Positions 1-9,600 of a stretch of 64,000 nucleotides of DNA are shown here, one piece after another. The notes below the pieces were generated by a model that did no database searches, had not been told where the DNA came from, and saw only the letters and a program-made list of their open reading frames with translations. Each line of letters begins with the position of its first letter. Position 1 is the first letter of the stretch. The stretch comes from JADKIH01 sp031417555. GTDB lineage: Bacteria; Bacteroidota; Bacteroidia; AKYH767-A; 2013-40CM-41-45. The stretch spans positions 1 to 64,000 of the forward strand of contig JANOVV010000069.1 of assembly GCA_031417555.1 (NCBI GenBank), written 5' to 3'. The translations under genes were made by a program, and so were the position numbers.

Positions 1-1
1 A

Positions 2-76
2 TGGTTGAAAAATATTTTTGAAGTTTTACCGGATTGGAAGTTTAACCGACTGAAAGAACTGCTACCTCCAAATTAA
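2..76 (+). pseudogene. IS66-family transposase, C-terminal tail only
   Basis: The frame starting at base 2 encodes a 24-residue tail that contains WLKNIFEVLP and ends in KELLPPN before TAA at 74-76. This matches the usual C-terminus of Bacteroidota IS66 transposases (a WL..V.. helix followed by ELLP). Only the end is in the window, so I cannot tell whether the element is intact to the left. No terminal repeat could be identified with confidence downstream. Confidence 0.55.
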
Positions 77-127
77 TCAACCGCGATTTATAAACTATTT
101 TTTTCTAGCTTGCTATATGCTGTTGGT

Positions 128-176
128 CGGACGGATACGTTATAAGCCGTATCTGGAGCATTGGAGGCAACGTCCG
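128..176. repeat. nested inverted repeat downstream of the IS66 tail
   Basis: The 12-mer CGGACGGATACG (128-139) is complementary in two halves to CGTATC (148-153) and CGTCCG (171-176). This gives an interrupted hairpin. It lies 50 bp after the transposase stop and before the deaminase gene. It could be part of the IS right end or a transcription terminator for the minus-strand operon; there is no clear T-run, so the role is uncertain. Confidence 0.35.
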
Positions 177-245
177 GAACTGCAACCATAATGTGTATTC
201 CTAATTCACATTTTAAAGATAATCGGATTTCGATAAAAACGTAAT

Positions 246-1445
246 TTAAAAATTAAATTTAGGAATAGTTTTTTCTAGTTTCTTCAAATCTCCTCTTCTT
301 TCAGCAAACTTTTCAAAGCTTTTTCCCCCAACGCCCTCAAAAGGTATAATAACTACACGGTTTTGAAGATCATCTTTATACTCCTCTTCGTTATTCGCTA
401 TTACTAAACTGTCTGAATGTAATTTCATAGCCCTGCTTTTAACAAATGGCTCAATAAAATAAACAACCTTAACCCCTGAAAGTATTATATGGCGGGCACA
501 GTTGTGGCAAGGGAATGCTGTAACAAATAATTTTCCATCTATAACTCTATTACCGGCTGATTGCGAACCTTTAATAATTGCATGTAGTTCTGCGTGTACT
601 GATCGGGAAAATTCGAGCAATCCTTTCACCTGAAGTTTTTTTATGGCATCTATAATATATTGTTCTTTTTCACCTAATTCCACTCCTTGTAAAACCAGAT
701 TCTTTTTAATTTCCTCCATAATGAAATCATTTTCTAAATCTTTATGGCATTTCGGTGTAACATTCTGTAGTCTTGGGTTAGTCCACTGAAAGCAATGATT
801 ATCATGATTTCTTCCATAAACGCCTCCACCGGCTTTTGGTACATCATTCCACCCTGTTGTAATTAAACCGCCATCCTTATCAGTAAGACAAGAGCCAACT
901 GCCCTTGATAAGCAGTGACTTTGAAACATGGCTGTATAAGCCATGTACATATTTATTTCCCGTTCGGTAGGAATAAATGCCCCATTCACACGGGTTATAA
1001 TTTTTATAAATCGTTGCCACGATTTTTTTACTAATTCAGCATCATCAACAAATGGATTAAGGTAGTAATCGGCATGCATGTATACATTGAGAACATCTTT
1101 GTCAAATGAGTTGTTCGAGTCTAATTCTATTATATCAGGAGTCAACGCTAATATATAGACATTTAATTGAGCAAGTGCTTTTAAACCAACGAGCAATGAC
1201 TCATTTTTAATCCCACTAATAAGGATGATAGTGCGTTCTAATTCTGAAATGTATTTACTAACTATTGTAAGAAGATCGCTTGTGATATATTTTCGATCAT
1301 AATAGGATACAATATCAGCATCCGAAAAGTTACTAAAGTGATTCTTGTAAACATCTGCAATATCAACTAATATACAATTTTCCGCAAATTTTAATTCAAT
1401 TGGATTATCGTTTGGATTAAGAACAAGTACTACAATTTTTTCCAT
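246..1445 (-). CDS. cytidine/deoxycytidylate deaminase-fold protein, anti-phage dCTP/dCMP deaminase type
   Basis: This 399-aa protein has a zinc-dependent deaminase domain in its C-terminal half, with HAE at residues 284-286 and PCHNC at 312-316, plus a conserved RAVGSCLTD segment near 181. The layout (N-terminal alpha/beta domain, then a deaminase with a long insertion between the first strand and HAE) resembles the phage-defence dCTP/dCMP deaminases, which deplete deoxycytidine nucleotides. Those proteins normally carry an N-terminal P-loop kinase-like domain. Residues 1-150 here keep an alpha/beta look but show no GxxxxGK[ST] loop, so that domain is degenerate or different. The gene overlaps the upstream receiver-domain gene by 16 nt, so the two are surely co-transcribed. 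A housekeeping dCMP deaminase is much shorter (about 150-190 aa), which argues against that role. Confidence 0.75.
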   Translation of the reverse strand: MEKIVVLVLNPNDNPIELKFAENCILVDIADVYKNHFSNFSDADIVSYYDRKYITSDLLTIVSKYISELERTIILISGIKNESLLVGLKALAQLNVYILALTPDIIELDSNNSFDKDVLNVYMHADYYLNPFVDDAELVKKSWQRFIKIITRVNGAFIPTEREINMYMAYTAMFQSHCLSRAVGSCLTDKDGGLITTGWNDVPKAGGGVYGRNHDNHCFQWTNPRLQNVTPKCHKDLENDFIMEEIKKNLVLQGVELGEKEQYIIDAIKKLQVKGLLEFSRSVHAELHAIIKGSQSAGNRVIDGKLFVTAFPCHNCARHIILSGVKVVYFIEPFVKSRAMKLHSDSLVIANNEEEYKDDLQNRVVIIPFEGVGGKSFEKFAERRGDLKKLEKTIPKFNF

Positions 1446-2455
1446 GTTAGAGCTGTTTGTATGTGAGTGCAGAGATCTTCATACGCATATTTAATTTCAT
1501 CCATTCTGTTTTCAGAGTAAACAAATTTCGGTTTTACTACCCAGCCAATGAAGTTAGGATCATCCTTAATGGTACGATAATTCCAAATACGGGAGCTCGA
1601 CGAAAGAAATATAATGGGTAAATCTTTTAAACGATCAATTGATTTTATGACCTCTTTATAAACTATAAATCCTGAAATTTTTTCTGAATTAACCGGGTTG
1701 CTCACAAACTTAACATGATTGTCGCTTAAAAAAAGATCGGAGATAATATATTTTATATTATTATTTTCTTCGATTAATTTTAGTAGGCCGGCCTTTACTT
1801 TTTCAAGATCTTTGAATTCACTTCTGCTTAACTGAAGACCAACAATTTTATGAGGAATCACTTTCCCTAAGGCATATTTTAATGAACAAAACATATCGTC
1901 CATCAAAAGTACTTCTGTTTCCTTATCGCCGGCAATTTTTAACTCAGACATTAATTTACCCCTCCAAAAATTAACAGCATCGGGTTCATACATTTTTTGA
2001 TTTTCAGGTGCTGTTTTAAATACATCTAATGCAACGGGTAGTTGCCGATAATTGTTAACTTCCAGATCGGGATAAATAGATGGGTTGATTGCCAAAAGTT
2101 GCTTGTGGCTATGAAAACCATAAAAAACAAACGAATGTTTTTTTAATAGATCGGCTTTTTGTTGACTGATGATATAATGATAAACATCTATTCCGTAAAA
2201 AAGCTTCGATTTAAAAATGTTTCCGGCTGATTTACTATTGAACAAATGAAGATAGATATGGAAACAAAAATCGCTGTCGGGTTTATTTATAAACAGTTGT
2301 TTTAATTCAAACTCTAGATGAATGCGTGATTCAATACGTTTGTCAAAAATAAAGTCGGAGACATTTAATCGCGACTTAAATAAACATTCGAAAAGGTAAA
2401 ACCCATTGTCGTCAATTACAAAATGTTCTGTCCTAGTTGAGGAATTTGAATTCAT
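1430..2455 (-). CDS. receiver-domain protein with unknown N-terminal domain, partner of the deaminase
   Basis: The protein is 341 aa. Residues 180-335 form a response-regulator receiver with all the expected residues: D186-D187 (LLMDD), acceptor D240 (IISD), S285 (IIFLSS) and K308 (WVVKP). Residues 1-175 do not match a family I know. No DNA-binding output domain is visible, so this is not an ordinary transcription factor. It is the first gene of a two-gene minus-strand operon with the deaminase and is divergent from the kinase-containing run. I infer that phosphorylation of this protein controls the deaminase; the sequence does not prove that. Confidence 0.7.
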   Translation of the reverse strand: MNSNSSTRTEHFVIDDNGFYLFECLFKSRLNVSDFIFDKRIESRIHLEFELKQLFINKPDSDFCFHIYLHLFNSKSAGNIFKSKLFYGIDVYHYIISQQKADLLKKHSFVFYGFHSHKQLLAINPSIYPDLEVNNYRQLPVALDVFKTAPENQKMYEPDAVNFWRGKLMSELKIAGDKETEVLLMDDMFCSLKYALGKVIPHKIVGLQLSRSEFKDLEKVKAGLLKLIEENNNIKYIISDLFLSDNHVKFVSNPVNSEKISGFIVYKEVIKSIDRLKDLPIIFLSSSSRIWNYRTIKDDPNFIGWVVKPKFVYSENRMDEIKYAYEDLCTHIQTALTWKKL

Positions 2456-2813
2456 TGTTTGTTAAAAATAGTATCAATTTTACTTCGTCTCCACCTGTAA
2501 ATACTTTAAATTATTTAAGCACTATCTCTAATTTTTACTTGTAAAAAATTGTGGTACTATATTACTGAATTTTTACTATTAATTATTTTGTTCATTAACT
2601 TACAAACAGGTGTTAAGCAATGTTTTTTCTCTTAGTTTTACCCAACGGAATGTGTTTCGGTGAAACTATTTCAATACCGGAAAGTCCGAATTAAATGACT
2701 CGAAACTAATCCTTCAGTTGAAACGGAAATAGAATTATATTATTGAAAATCAATAAATTGTAATTAGTTAAAAAATTCCTAACGGTTACTAACTAACATT
2801 GTAATCTTTTAAT
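2456..2813. promoter_or_regulatory. divergent intergenic region, no gene
   Basis: These 358 AT-rich bases separate the start of the minus-strand receiver/deaminase operon (2455) from the start of the plus-strand ABC-transporter and kinase run (2814). No ORF of note and no RNA gene was seen. Both operons presumably have their promoters here. I did not find a convincing TAnnTTTG box paired with a TTTG box on either strand. Confidence 0.4.
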
Positions 2814-4142
2814 GTGATTCAAGTTAAATACATTTCTTTTCGATACACAGAAGGCAGACAGGTATTGCATGACATCACTTTTAACCTTGAAAAAGGAAAA
2901 ACATTAGCGGTTGTGGGAGCATCAGGTTCCGGTAAATCTACCCTGTTACGAATTATCTCAGGCATTTTGCCTGGTACGAACAGCAACCGGCTCCAAGGAA
3001 ATATTTTGGTAGAAAACCAAACTCCCGACCAGTATCGCCAGACCGGAAAACTAGCTTTTATGTTTCAGGAAGCTACACTAATGCCCCATCTGACGGTGAA
3101 GGAAAACATTGAACTACCCTTAAAAATTAAAAGCAAAATTGACCCTCAAAAGGTAGCTGACCTCATTAAGGTAGTTGGTTTGGAAGAATATGCCAACTAC
3201 TTGCCCAAACAACTTTCGGGAGGGATGAAGACACGTGTTGCTTTGGCAAGGGCTTTTGTAACTGAACCCGAATTGCTTTTGCTTGACGAGCCTTTCTCTG
3301 CCTTAGATATTGGATGGAAAAGCGACTTGTATAAACGGCTGGTTTCTCTTTTTCATACAACAGTGGTTATCGTTACCCATGATGTGCAAGAAGCAATTTT
3401 ACTGGCTGACGAAATCATTGTGTTAAACCGCCATGGCAGCCTTCAGGCGAATTTTAGTGTTAATACAACTCTCAATAGTACTGACCGGGTGCATGATATT
3501 GCCGGATTTGTAAACGACCGAGCTTTTAAAGAACTCTTTCCCGTCTTACAGCATACCATTATTCTGGATAAAGACAGACAGAATATCAATAACAATAAGG
3601 CTAATGAGATACTTCATACCATCTCCCGAAGTGCAGGAGATGATGCAAAGGAAAACTTGATTGAGACCAGTCTGTTGGATTCATTAAGGGAGTTTACTAA
3701 TACAGAAAGTGTAAACCAAAATCTGGTTAATTGCTTTGCAAAAGCAAAAACCGACCGACTCAAGTATATGCTCCTTTGGGATATTTTGGAATACACCAAC
3801 CTTCCTGATGAAGCGCACAAACACTACATTGATTTCTATACTAACAACCTTGTTAAGTTCTCGAACATGTCAAGGCATTGGTATAAAACACAAACTGATG
3901 AAGCCTTCTTTCAAATATTGAAAGGCAGGATTGAAACAGCAAAGGGATATAACCAAAAGAAAAAATGGATTTACATCTGCGATTTATTTGCGGTGAGCCA
4001 GTTACCGGAAGTGAAATTTTATCTTGACGAAATTGAAAACGGTAAAATTGAAGCCATAAACTTCCCATTGGCGAAACAGGCTGCGAATCATATAATATCA
4101 AAAATTAAAAATGCGCAACAAGATTCTATACATATTGCTTAG
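2814..4142 (+). CDS. ABC transporter ATPase (nitrate/taurine/NMT1 type) with a C-terminal extension
   Basis: The first 235 residues are a canonical importer ATPase: Walker A GASGSGKST (35-43), signature LSGGM (134-138), Walker B LLLLDEP with D158/E159, and an H-loop in VTHD. The subtype fits SsuB/TauB/ThiZ-like ATPases, which energise uptake of small organic ions or thiamine precursors. The family is usually about 250-270 aa. Here about 200 extra helical residues follow, with no family I recognise. The start is GTG at 2814; an ATG two bases earlier is out of frame. It overlaps the permease gene by 32 nt, which indicates translational coupling. Confidence 0.85.
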   Translation: MIQVKYISFRYTEGRQVLHDITFNLEKGKTLAVVGASGSGKSTLLRIISGILPGTNSNRLQGNILVENQTPDQYRQTGKLAFMFQEATLMPHLTVKENIELPLKIKSKIDPQKVADLIKVVGLEEYANYLPKQLSGGMKTRVALARAFVTEPELLLLDEPFSALDIGWKSDLYKRLVSLFHTTVVIVTHDVQEAILLADEIIVLNRHGSLQANFSVNTTLNSTDRVHDIAGFVNDRAFKELFPVLQHTIILDKDRQNINNNKANEILHTISRSAGDDAKENLIETSLLDSLREFTNTESVNQNLVNCFAKAKTDRLKYMLLWDILEYTNLPDEAHKHYIDFYTNNLVKFSNMSRHWYKTQTDEAFFQILKGRIETAKGYNQKKKWIYICDLFAVSQLPEVKFYLDEIENGKIEAINFPLAKQAANHIISKIKNAQQDSIHIA

Positions 4143-4845
4143 CATTGCCTTGCTTGCCGCATGGGAGTATTTTGGCAGTAGCAGCCAAACTGCCAGGCTA
4201 TTGCTTTCGTCTCCTTCGTTGATTGTAAAATACTTTGGCGAAAACACCGCTTTATTGATACAAGCCACTAAGGTTACCCTTATTGAAGCTGCTGCAGGAT
4301 TGCTGATTGCAGCCGCTTTCAGTTTTGGCATGATGATCCTCTGCTTTTATTTTCCCAAACTGATGGATTTTGTGTTGCCTATTATGGTTACCTCTCAGGT
4401 TATTCCGCTTATTGTATTGGCTCCGTTTTTCATTATCCTGATGGGCATTGGTTTGGGTTCTAAAATTGCAATGGCAGCACTGATGTGCTTCTTTCCCATA
4501 TTTGTAAACTTTGCCCAGGGTTACAAAGCTATCAGCCCAAACATCCACGAACTCATGCACATTTACAATGCCGGTGCATGGACACGCATAAAGCAGGTTT
4601 ACTTTCCTTTATCCATGCCGAGCATTATGGCAGGACTGAAAATTAGTGCAACACTGGCGATAATTGGAGCCATTGTAGCTGAGTTTAACGGAGCAGAAAT
4701 GGGGCTTGGAAAAAACTTGTTTTTAGCAGCCAAAAGATTAGAACCGGATTTAATGATGAGTTCTCTGTTGCTTTCAACTATGTTAGGTGGATTGTTTTTT
4801 GGCATTATCTATTTCATTGAGAAGAAAATTATTAATTGGCTATAA
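4111..4845 (+). CDS. ABC transporter permease (SsuC/TauC/ThiX-like)
   Basis: This 244-aa inner-membrane protein has about six hydrophobic segments. Its central part carries a typical binding-protein-dependent permease EAA-like loop (about residues 145-180, MHIYNAGAWTRIKQVYFP), which docks on the ATPase. It lies between the ATPase and the substrate-binding lipoprotein and overlaps the ATPase gene. Together the three genes make a complete importer of the nitrate/taurine/thiamine-precursor class. The substrate cannot be read from the sequence. Confidence 0.85.
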   Translation: MRNKILYILLSIALLAAWEYFGSSSQTARLLLSSPSLIVKYFGENTALLIQATKVTLIEAAAGLLIAAAFSFGMMILCFYFPKLMDFVLPIMVTSQVIPLIVLAPFFIILMGIGLGSKIAMAALMCFFPIFVNFAQGYKAISPNIHELMHIYNAGAWTRIKQVYFPLSMPSIMAGLKISATLAIIGAIVAEFNGAEMGLGKNLFLAAKRLEPDLMMSSLLLSTMLGGLFFGIIYFIEKKIINWL

Positions 4846-4856
4846 ATTTTAATAGT

Positions 4857-5852
4857 ATGAAAAATATTACATTACTATCAGTTCTAATTACACTTACGTT
4901 AAGCTCATGTCAGTATTTTGAGAAGAAAAATAACAATTCAACAATGTTGAAAGCCACTCTAATTGAAGAATGGTTTCCCAGTGCTTGCTTTTTAGGTGAC
5001 ATGGTAGCGATGAATGAAACTGCTAAAGAATACGGTATTACTGTAGAGGTTAAGCCTGGAGCAGATGATGTTGACCCCGTAAAATTAGTTTTAGGCGGGG
5101 TTGCTGATTTTGGTGTTGCTGGCGGAGATAGAATTTTAACAGCTAATAATACTGGTGCTGATTTAGTTGTATTAGGTGCTATAAACTATAAAAGTCCAAC
5201 TTGTTTCATTGCTTTAAAAGAAGCACAGATAATAACAGCAAAGGATTTTGAAGGGAAAAAAGTAGGTGTAATGACAGGAAACAACACTGAGTTTGTTTAT
5301 AGGGCATTGGTAAATAAAGCAGGATTGGATAAAAGTAAAATTACGGAAGTGGAGGCACCTTATGACTTAGCGAGTTTTATTACCAAAGCCTTTGACGTTA
5401 GACCTGCTTTTGCTTATGATGAAACAGTTTCACTAGACATACAAAATATTGCTTATACAACAATTAAGCCCGAAGATTATGGAGTAAACTTTGTTGGTCC
5501 TGTAATTTTTGCTAAAAGAAGTTTTGTTGGACAGAATAGGGATTTGACGCAACGGTTTATTAACGCAATGGCTAAGGGTTGGGAAGTTGCATTAGAAAAT
5601 CCCGAAAACGCTATAAAATACCTAAAAGAATACGACAAGAATATTGACACTTCAAGAGAATTAAAATCTTTATTGAAAGGAAAAGAATATTTTGCAGGAG
5701 AAGCAGGAAAGCCATTGTATTTGAGTAAAGAGAAGTGGAGTGCGTTTATCAATGAATTAGTTGATTTAAAACTTGTTTCACAATCCGAAAATAACTACTC
5801 CTGCTTTGACAACTCTTTTGTAGAAAATTATTATATCAGTAAACAAAAATAA
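4857..5852 (+). CDS. NMT1/THI5-like substrate-binding lipoprotein
   Basis: I start this gene at 4857, seven codons inside the longest frame, because the product then opens with a lipoprotein signal (MKNITLLSVLITLTLSSC) whose lipidated Cys is in LSSC. The mature part is a periplasmic-binding-protein fold of the NMT1/THI5/SsuA class: an early segment about an elongated ligand site (GADDVDPVKLVLGG), then KDFEGKKVGV, the usual second-lobe entry. Ligands of this class include pyrimidine or thiamine precursors, nitrate and sulfonates. A pyrimidine-like ligand would be notable so close to a cytidine deaminase, but this is speculation. It is followed directly (TAA-ATG) by the methyltransferase. Confidence 0.8.
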   Translation: MKNITLLSVLITLTLSSCQYFEKKNNNSTMLKATLIEEWFPSACFLGDMVAMNETAKEYGITVEVKPGADDVDPVKLVLGGVADFGVAGGDRILTANNTGADLVVLGAINYKSPTCFIALKEAQIITAKDFEGKKVGVMTGNNTEFVYRALVNKAGLDKSKITEVEAPYDLASFITKAFDVRPAFAYDETVSLDIQNIAYTTIKPEDYGVNFVGPVIFAKRSFVGQNRDLTQRFINAMAKGWEVALENPENAIKYLKEYDKNIDTSRELKSLLKGKEYFAGEAGKPLYLSKEKWSAFINELVDLKLVSQSENNYSCFDNSFVENYYISKQK

Positions 5853-6635
5853 ATGCTTGAATCATTGAATAATAAATTAGAGTTTAAAAAGAGAAATCTT
5901 CTGTCGTGGAAGAATAATTCGGAGTTTTGGTTAAATTCTGAATTAAGGCAATTAACCGACACGAAAGAGTTTTTACTTCAAAAAATCCCCCAATTATTTA
6001 ACTTGAAAAAATCTCATTTACCGGTTGTAGTTGATATGGGAACAGGCAGCGGTTGGGCATTAGATTTACTTTTAGAATTGAACATTGAAACGCAGTTTAT
6101 AGGATTAGACTTTAATGAATTTTTTATTACACATCTCAATAAAAGATTTTCGCATTTACATTCAGCAGAATTTCATTGTGTTGATTTAGAGGAAGACATT
6201 CCTAAAAGTTTGCTTAATAAGGCAGACATCGTTTTTAACTTCTTTAATTTTTTTGAAACTGCCAATATTGAAAACGCATTTAGAAATGCTACATTAATGC
6301 TAAAGCCCAATGGAAAATTAATAATTATGACTATTGACAGTTACTACCTGATGATGGCTTTGGCAAAAAATATGGCAGAATTAAAATATATTCTCAAAGT
6401 ATATGATGAAAAAAGAGTAAAAGGTGAAGTTCCTTTTTTCTTTCAGAAAATAGATTTGGGCAACGCTGAATCTGAAAGCTATGAATATGCTTCAGTTTTG
6501 TATTCATTCGAAGATTACTTTAAGGAAGCTAAAAAAAATGGTTTAAAGTTGAGCGATTATTGTGAAGTAGTTAAAACAGCCAAATACATTCCAAAGGTCT
6601 ATAAGTACATTGTGTTTGAGAATGAAAACAGATGA
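5853..6635 (+). CDS. SAM-dependent class I methyltransferase
   Basis: The 260-aa product has the Rossmann methyltransferase glycine motif VVDMGTGSGW at residues 59-68, an acidic end of strand two (FIGLDFNEFF), and a post-motif region ADIVFNFFNFFE. It starts immediately after the stop of the substrate-binding protein and overlaps the long frame of the kinase gene, so it is in the same operon. The substrate is unknown: small-molecule methylation linked to the importer, or modification linked to the conflict system, are both possible. Nothing points to DNA methylation (no [DN]PPY motif). Confidence 0.7.
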   Translation: MLESLNNKLEFKKRNLLSWKNNSEFWLNSELRQLTDTKEFLLQKIPQLFNLKKSHLPVVVDMGTGSGWALDLLLELNIETQFIGLDFNEFFITHLNKRFSHLHSAEFHCVDLEEDIPKSLLNKADIVFNFFNFFETANIENAFRNATLMLKPNGKLIIMTIDSYYLMMALAKNMAELKYILKVYDEKRVKGEVPFFFQKIDLGNAESESYEYASVLYSFEDYFKEAKKNGLKLSDYCEVVKTAKYIPKVYKYIVFENENR

Positions 6636-9600
6636 AGCATTCATGAAGAAAATTGGGGAATACCTTAAAAAAGACATTGAAGGCTTTATTAAGGCGGTTA
6701 GTGCTGAATTCAATAGCGAACCGTTTACAATTTATGGACTTAATGTTTCTGTTTACCTGCGGAAAAGTGAACGAAACAACAATATGGAAGAAGTTTATGA
6801 AGTATACAGTCTTGATTGCAGTCAAAATTTACCCTATTACAATATTATCTGGAAGAAGTATTTAGAAAATTATCAAAATAAATTCTCTCACTTTGAATTT
6901 AATGGACACACGGATAAAGGTTGGTATGATAAAGATGTAGTTTTCTCACCACAGGCAAATGAAAATAATTGTTGTAATGATGAAGTTGTTTTTTCTGAAG
7001 TTCAAAAAGAAGAAAAGCCCAATACGGAAGTTCATTTCATTAATGTTGATGATGGCTGGATAAAATTTATTAACGAGTTAGAAAACGATCTCATAAATAG
7101 AGCCTTTAATCTATCCTGGGTATCGTCATATATTCATATCCCTAACTCAGAATTTCTTGATTATCCAAAATGGTATGTATCTTGTTATTTGTTAGTTGAT
7201 GTGGGTAATAAAATCAATGATAAACGGTTTTATAAAAGTGCTTTTAGACCTGCTATATCTAAATTGTTGTTTAATACTTCTTTGTCCTTTCATGAGCTTC
7301 TAATAGAAAACAAACAAGTTGATTTGGGGCTTCAAGCCACCCGTGCCGCTATCTCACAGGTGATGGCAAGAAACACCAGCCATAACATTGGGGCGCATGT
7401 GATGAATAAGCTGATTGGGGATTTAAACTATGATACACTTTTTGAGAAAAAGAATTACGATTCTACTGAGTTAATCTTATTATACACCGATACTATTAAA
7501 AAATGGAATCAAGAAAGACAAAAAGACAAAAAGCAGGTATTAACTGAAGAGGAACAAAATAACAAAATCCTATTAGACCAAATCTCCATCTTCAACAACT
7601 ACGTAAAATGCCGTATGGATTACTTGGCAGATATTTCGTTTGGCACTCCGCTAATGCAAACAAATAAGTATGCTTATGCCGACCTTTTTAAAGAATTGGA
7701 TAAAGTTAGGTTACTGTTAGAGCATATTTCCGGCTTGGATGACTTTAAGTTTGAAATTAAGTTCAAGAAAAACGGAAATGATTTAAATGACATCAACGAT
7801 TTGCTTGTTGCCATCCCTAACGACATTCTCGGCACACAAGCATTTTACAACATACTGGAGAATATTATCCGCAACTCTGCTAAACATGCACAAAAGCCAA
7901 CGAATAAGGATGAAAATGGAAAGGATATTATAATGCCAACCATCTTCACTGTTAATTTCATTGACACATTAGAAGTCGATAAAAAACCCGTAGTGAATTA
8001 TTGTAATTGCAATAAGGCAGATTGCAATAAAGCCCATAAAAATGAAATTGAAAATGCACTGAATGAGTTTATTGCAGTTGAAGTGTATGATAGTATCTCA
8101 CTTGATGGAAATGCCAAAGGATTGGATGAAAAAGAAATTAAAGAATTCAATGACAATACCAGAAATTCAGGAAATCAAATTTCAAAAATAGAATGGCTGG
8201 TTTACAACCAAAACAAAAAGCTTAACGAAAATATCCTCATTGAAAACAGTAAACTCCGTTCCTATTCATTGGGCTTGGTAGAAATGGATGCCTCAGCCGC
8301 TTACCTGCGCAAACGCCCGGTAGAATACATCAACCACCAGAGCTATGATATTCAATATGATGAATCATGGAGTAGAAATACTGAAAAAAACAAAGAAGAA
8401 GGTAGAGATCAAATTACTTATCGGGGCACTAATTGCCGACATTTTCTTAAAGCTTTCAAAAAAATCGAAAATGATAAAAATTACCTTGGCTATCGCTTTT
8501 TCCTGCATCGCCCGGCTGTAGTGTTGGTGGTAACGGACCACGTTCCCAAAAACCAAGAAGAATTAAAAAAGCAAGGTATTTGGGTTATTACTCCTATGGT
8601 GTTTGCGGAAGAATTGAAAGAAGGAAAAGTTTATTCGCATGAGTTTGTGGTACTAGATGACTGCATTAAGCTTGAGAAAGTAGGAGAAGTTGATTTTTTG
8701 GAATACTACAAAACTTCTTTACCGATCAGGGTTTTAAAAAACATAAATGAGCTTTCTGCGTTATTGGCAAAATCTACCGATGAAATTGAGAAAGGCTGTT
8801 GGGAGGAGTGGTTTGAAAATCTAAAAAATAATAATCCATGTGAAAATCATCAGATCAACCATAATAATCTCTTTTTTAGCGTCAAGGAAAATTACAATGC
8901 AGATGCTTGCCATTCTATAGTCTTATTAGACCATTTATATAAAGAAGATGGAAGTCCTGATATTGCAGCCGCAAAAGAACTTTGGTCCATTTTAGAAGAG
9001 TTGAAATGTTTCGTTGAGGCTTTGTCAAGTTTGGCTCAAGCAAAGTTGCCAAGTTATTACAAGATTATTAATCAATATTGTAAGAATGAAATGAGCAATA
9101 AAAAGAAGTTGAAATGTTACATCCGAAGTATAAATCAAAACATAAAACAAAGAATTGCAGAAGCAGTCTTTGCTAAAGTAGTTGTGATTGACGAACGCAT
9201 TCAGGAAGCAGCAGAAAGCAGGGACTTTATGACAATCAAATTTGATAAGTTGTATAAAAAAATGAATGTAATAATTCCGAAGAAAGACGATATCAACTTG
9301 TCTGCAAACTCATACGATGTTACCCTAATTAATAAACTCAACAAATACTTAGGCCTTCCGTTAGAAGAAAACGCAGAGTGTAGTGAGATTACACCTGTAA
9401 CCAATAGTTTAAATGCCAATGATTTTATACTTATTCATTACAGTATTTTTGAAAGGATGTTTAAGAAAGACGAAATTAACAACAAGATAGAAGAAATTGC
9501 AAATAAGGGAATCAATGTAGTTATTACTTCAGGACGGGGCACTCCTGAAAATTTAACTCCGAAAGTACGATTTGTAAACTTGTCGTCAGTAATTAACGCC

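Noticed and set aside
3166..4331. Several antisense and alternative frames of 60-105 codons inside the ABC transporter genes
   Set aside because: They overlap strong, well-supported genes and show no domain or signal; they are shadows of the coding strand.
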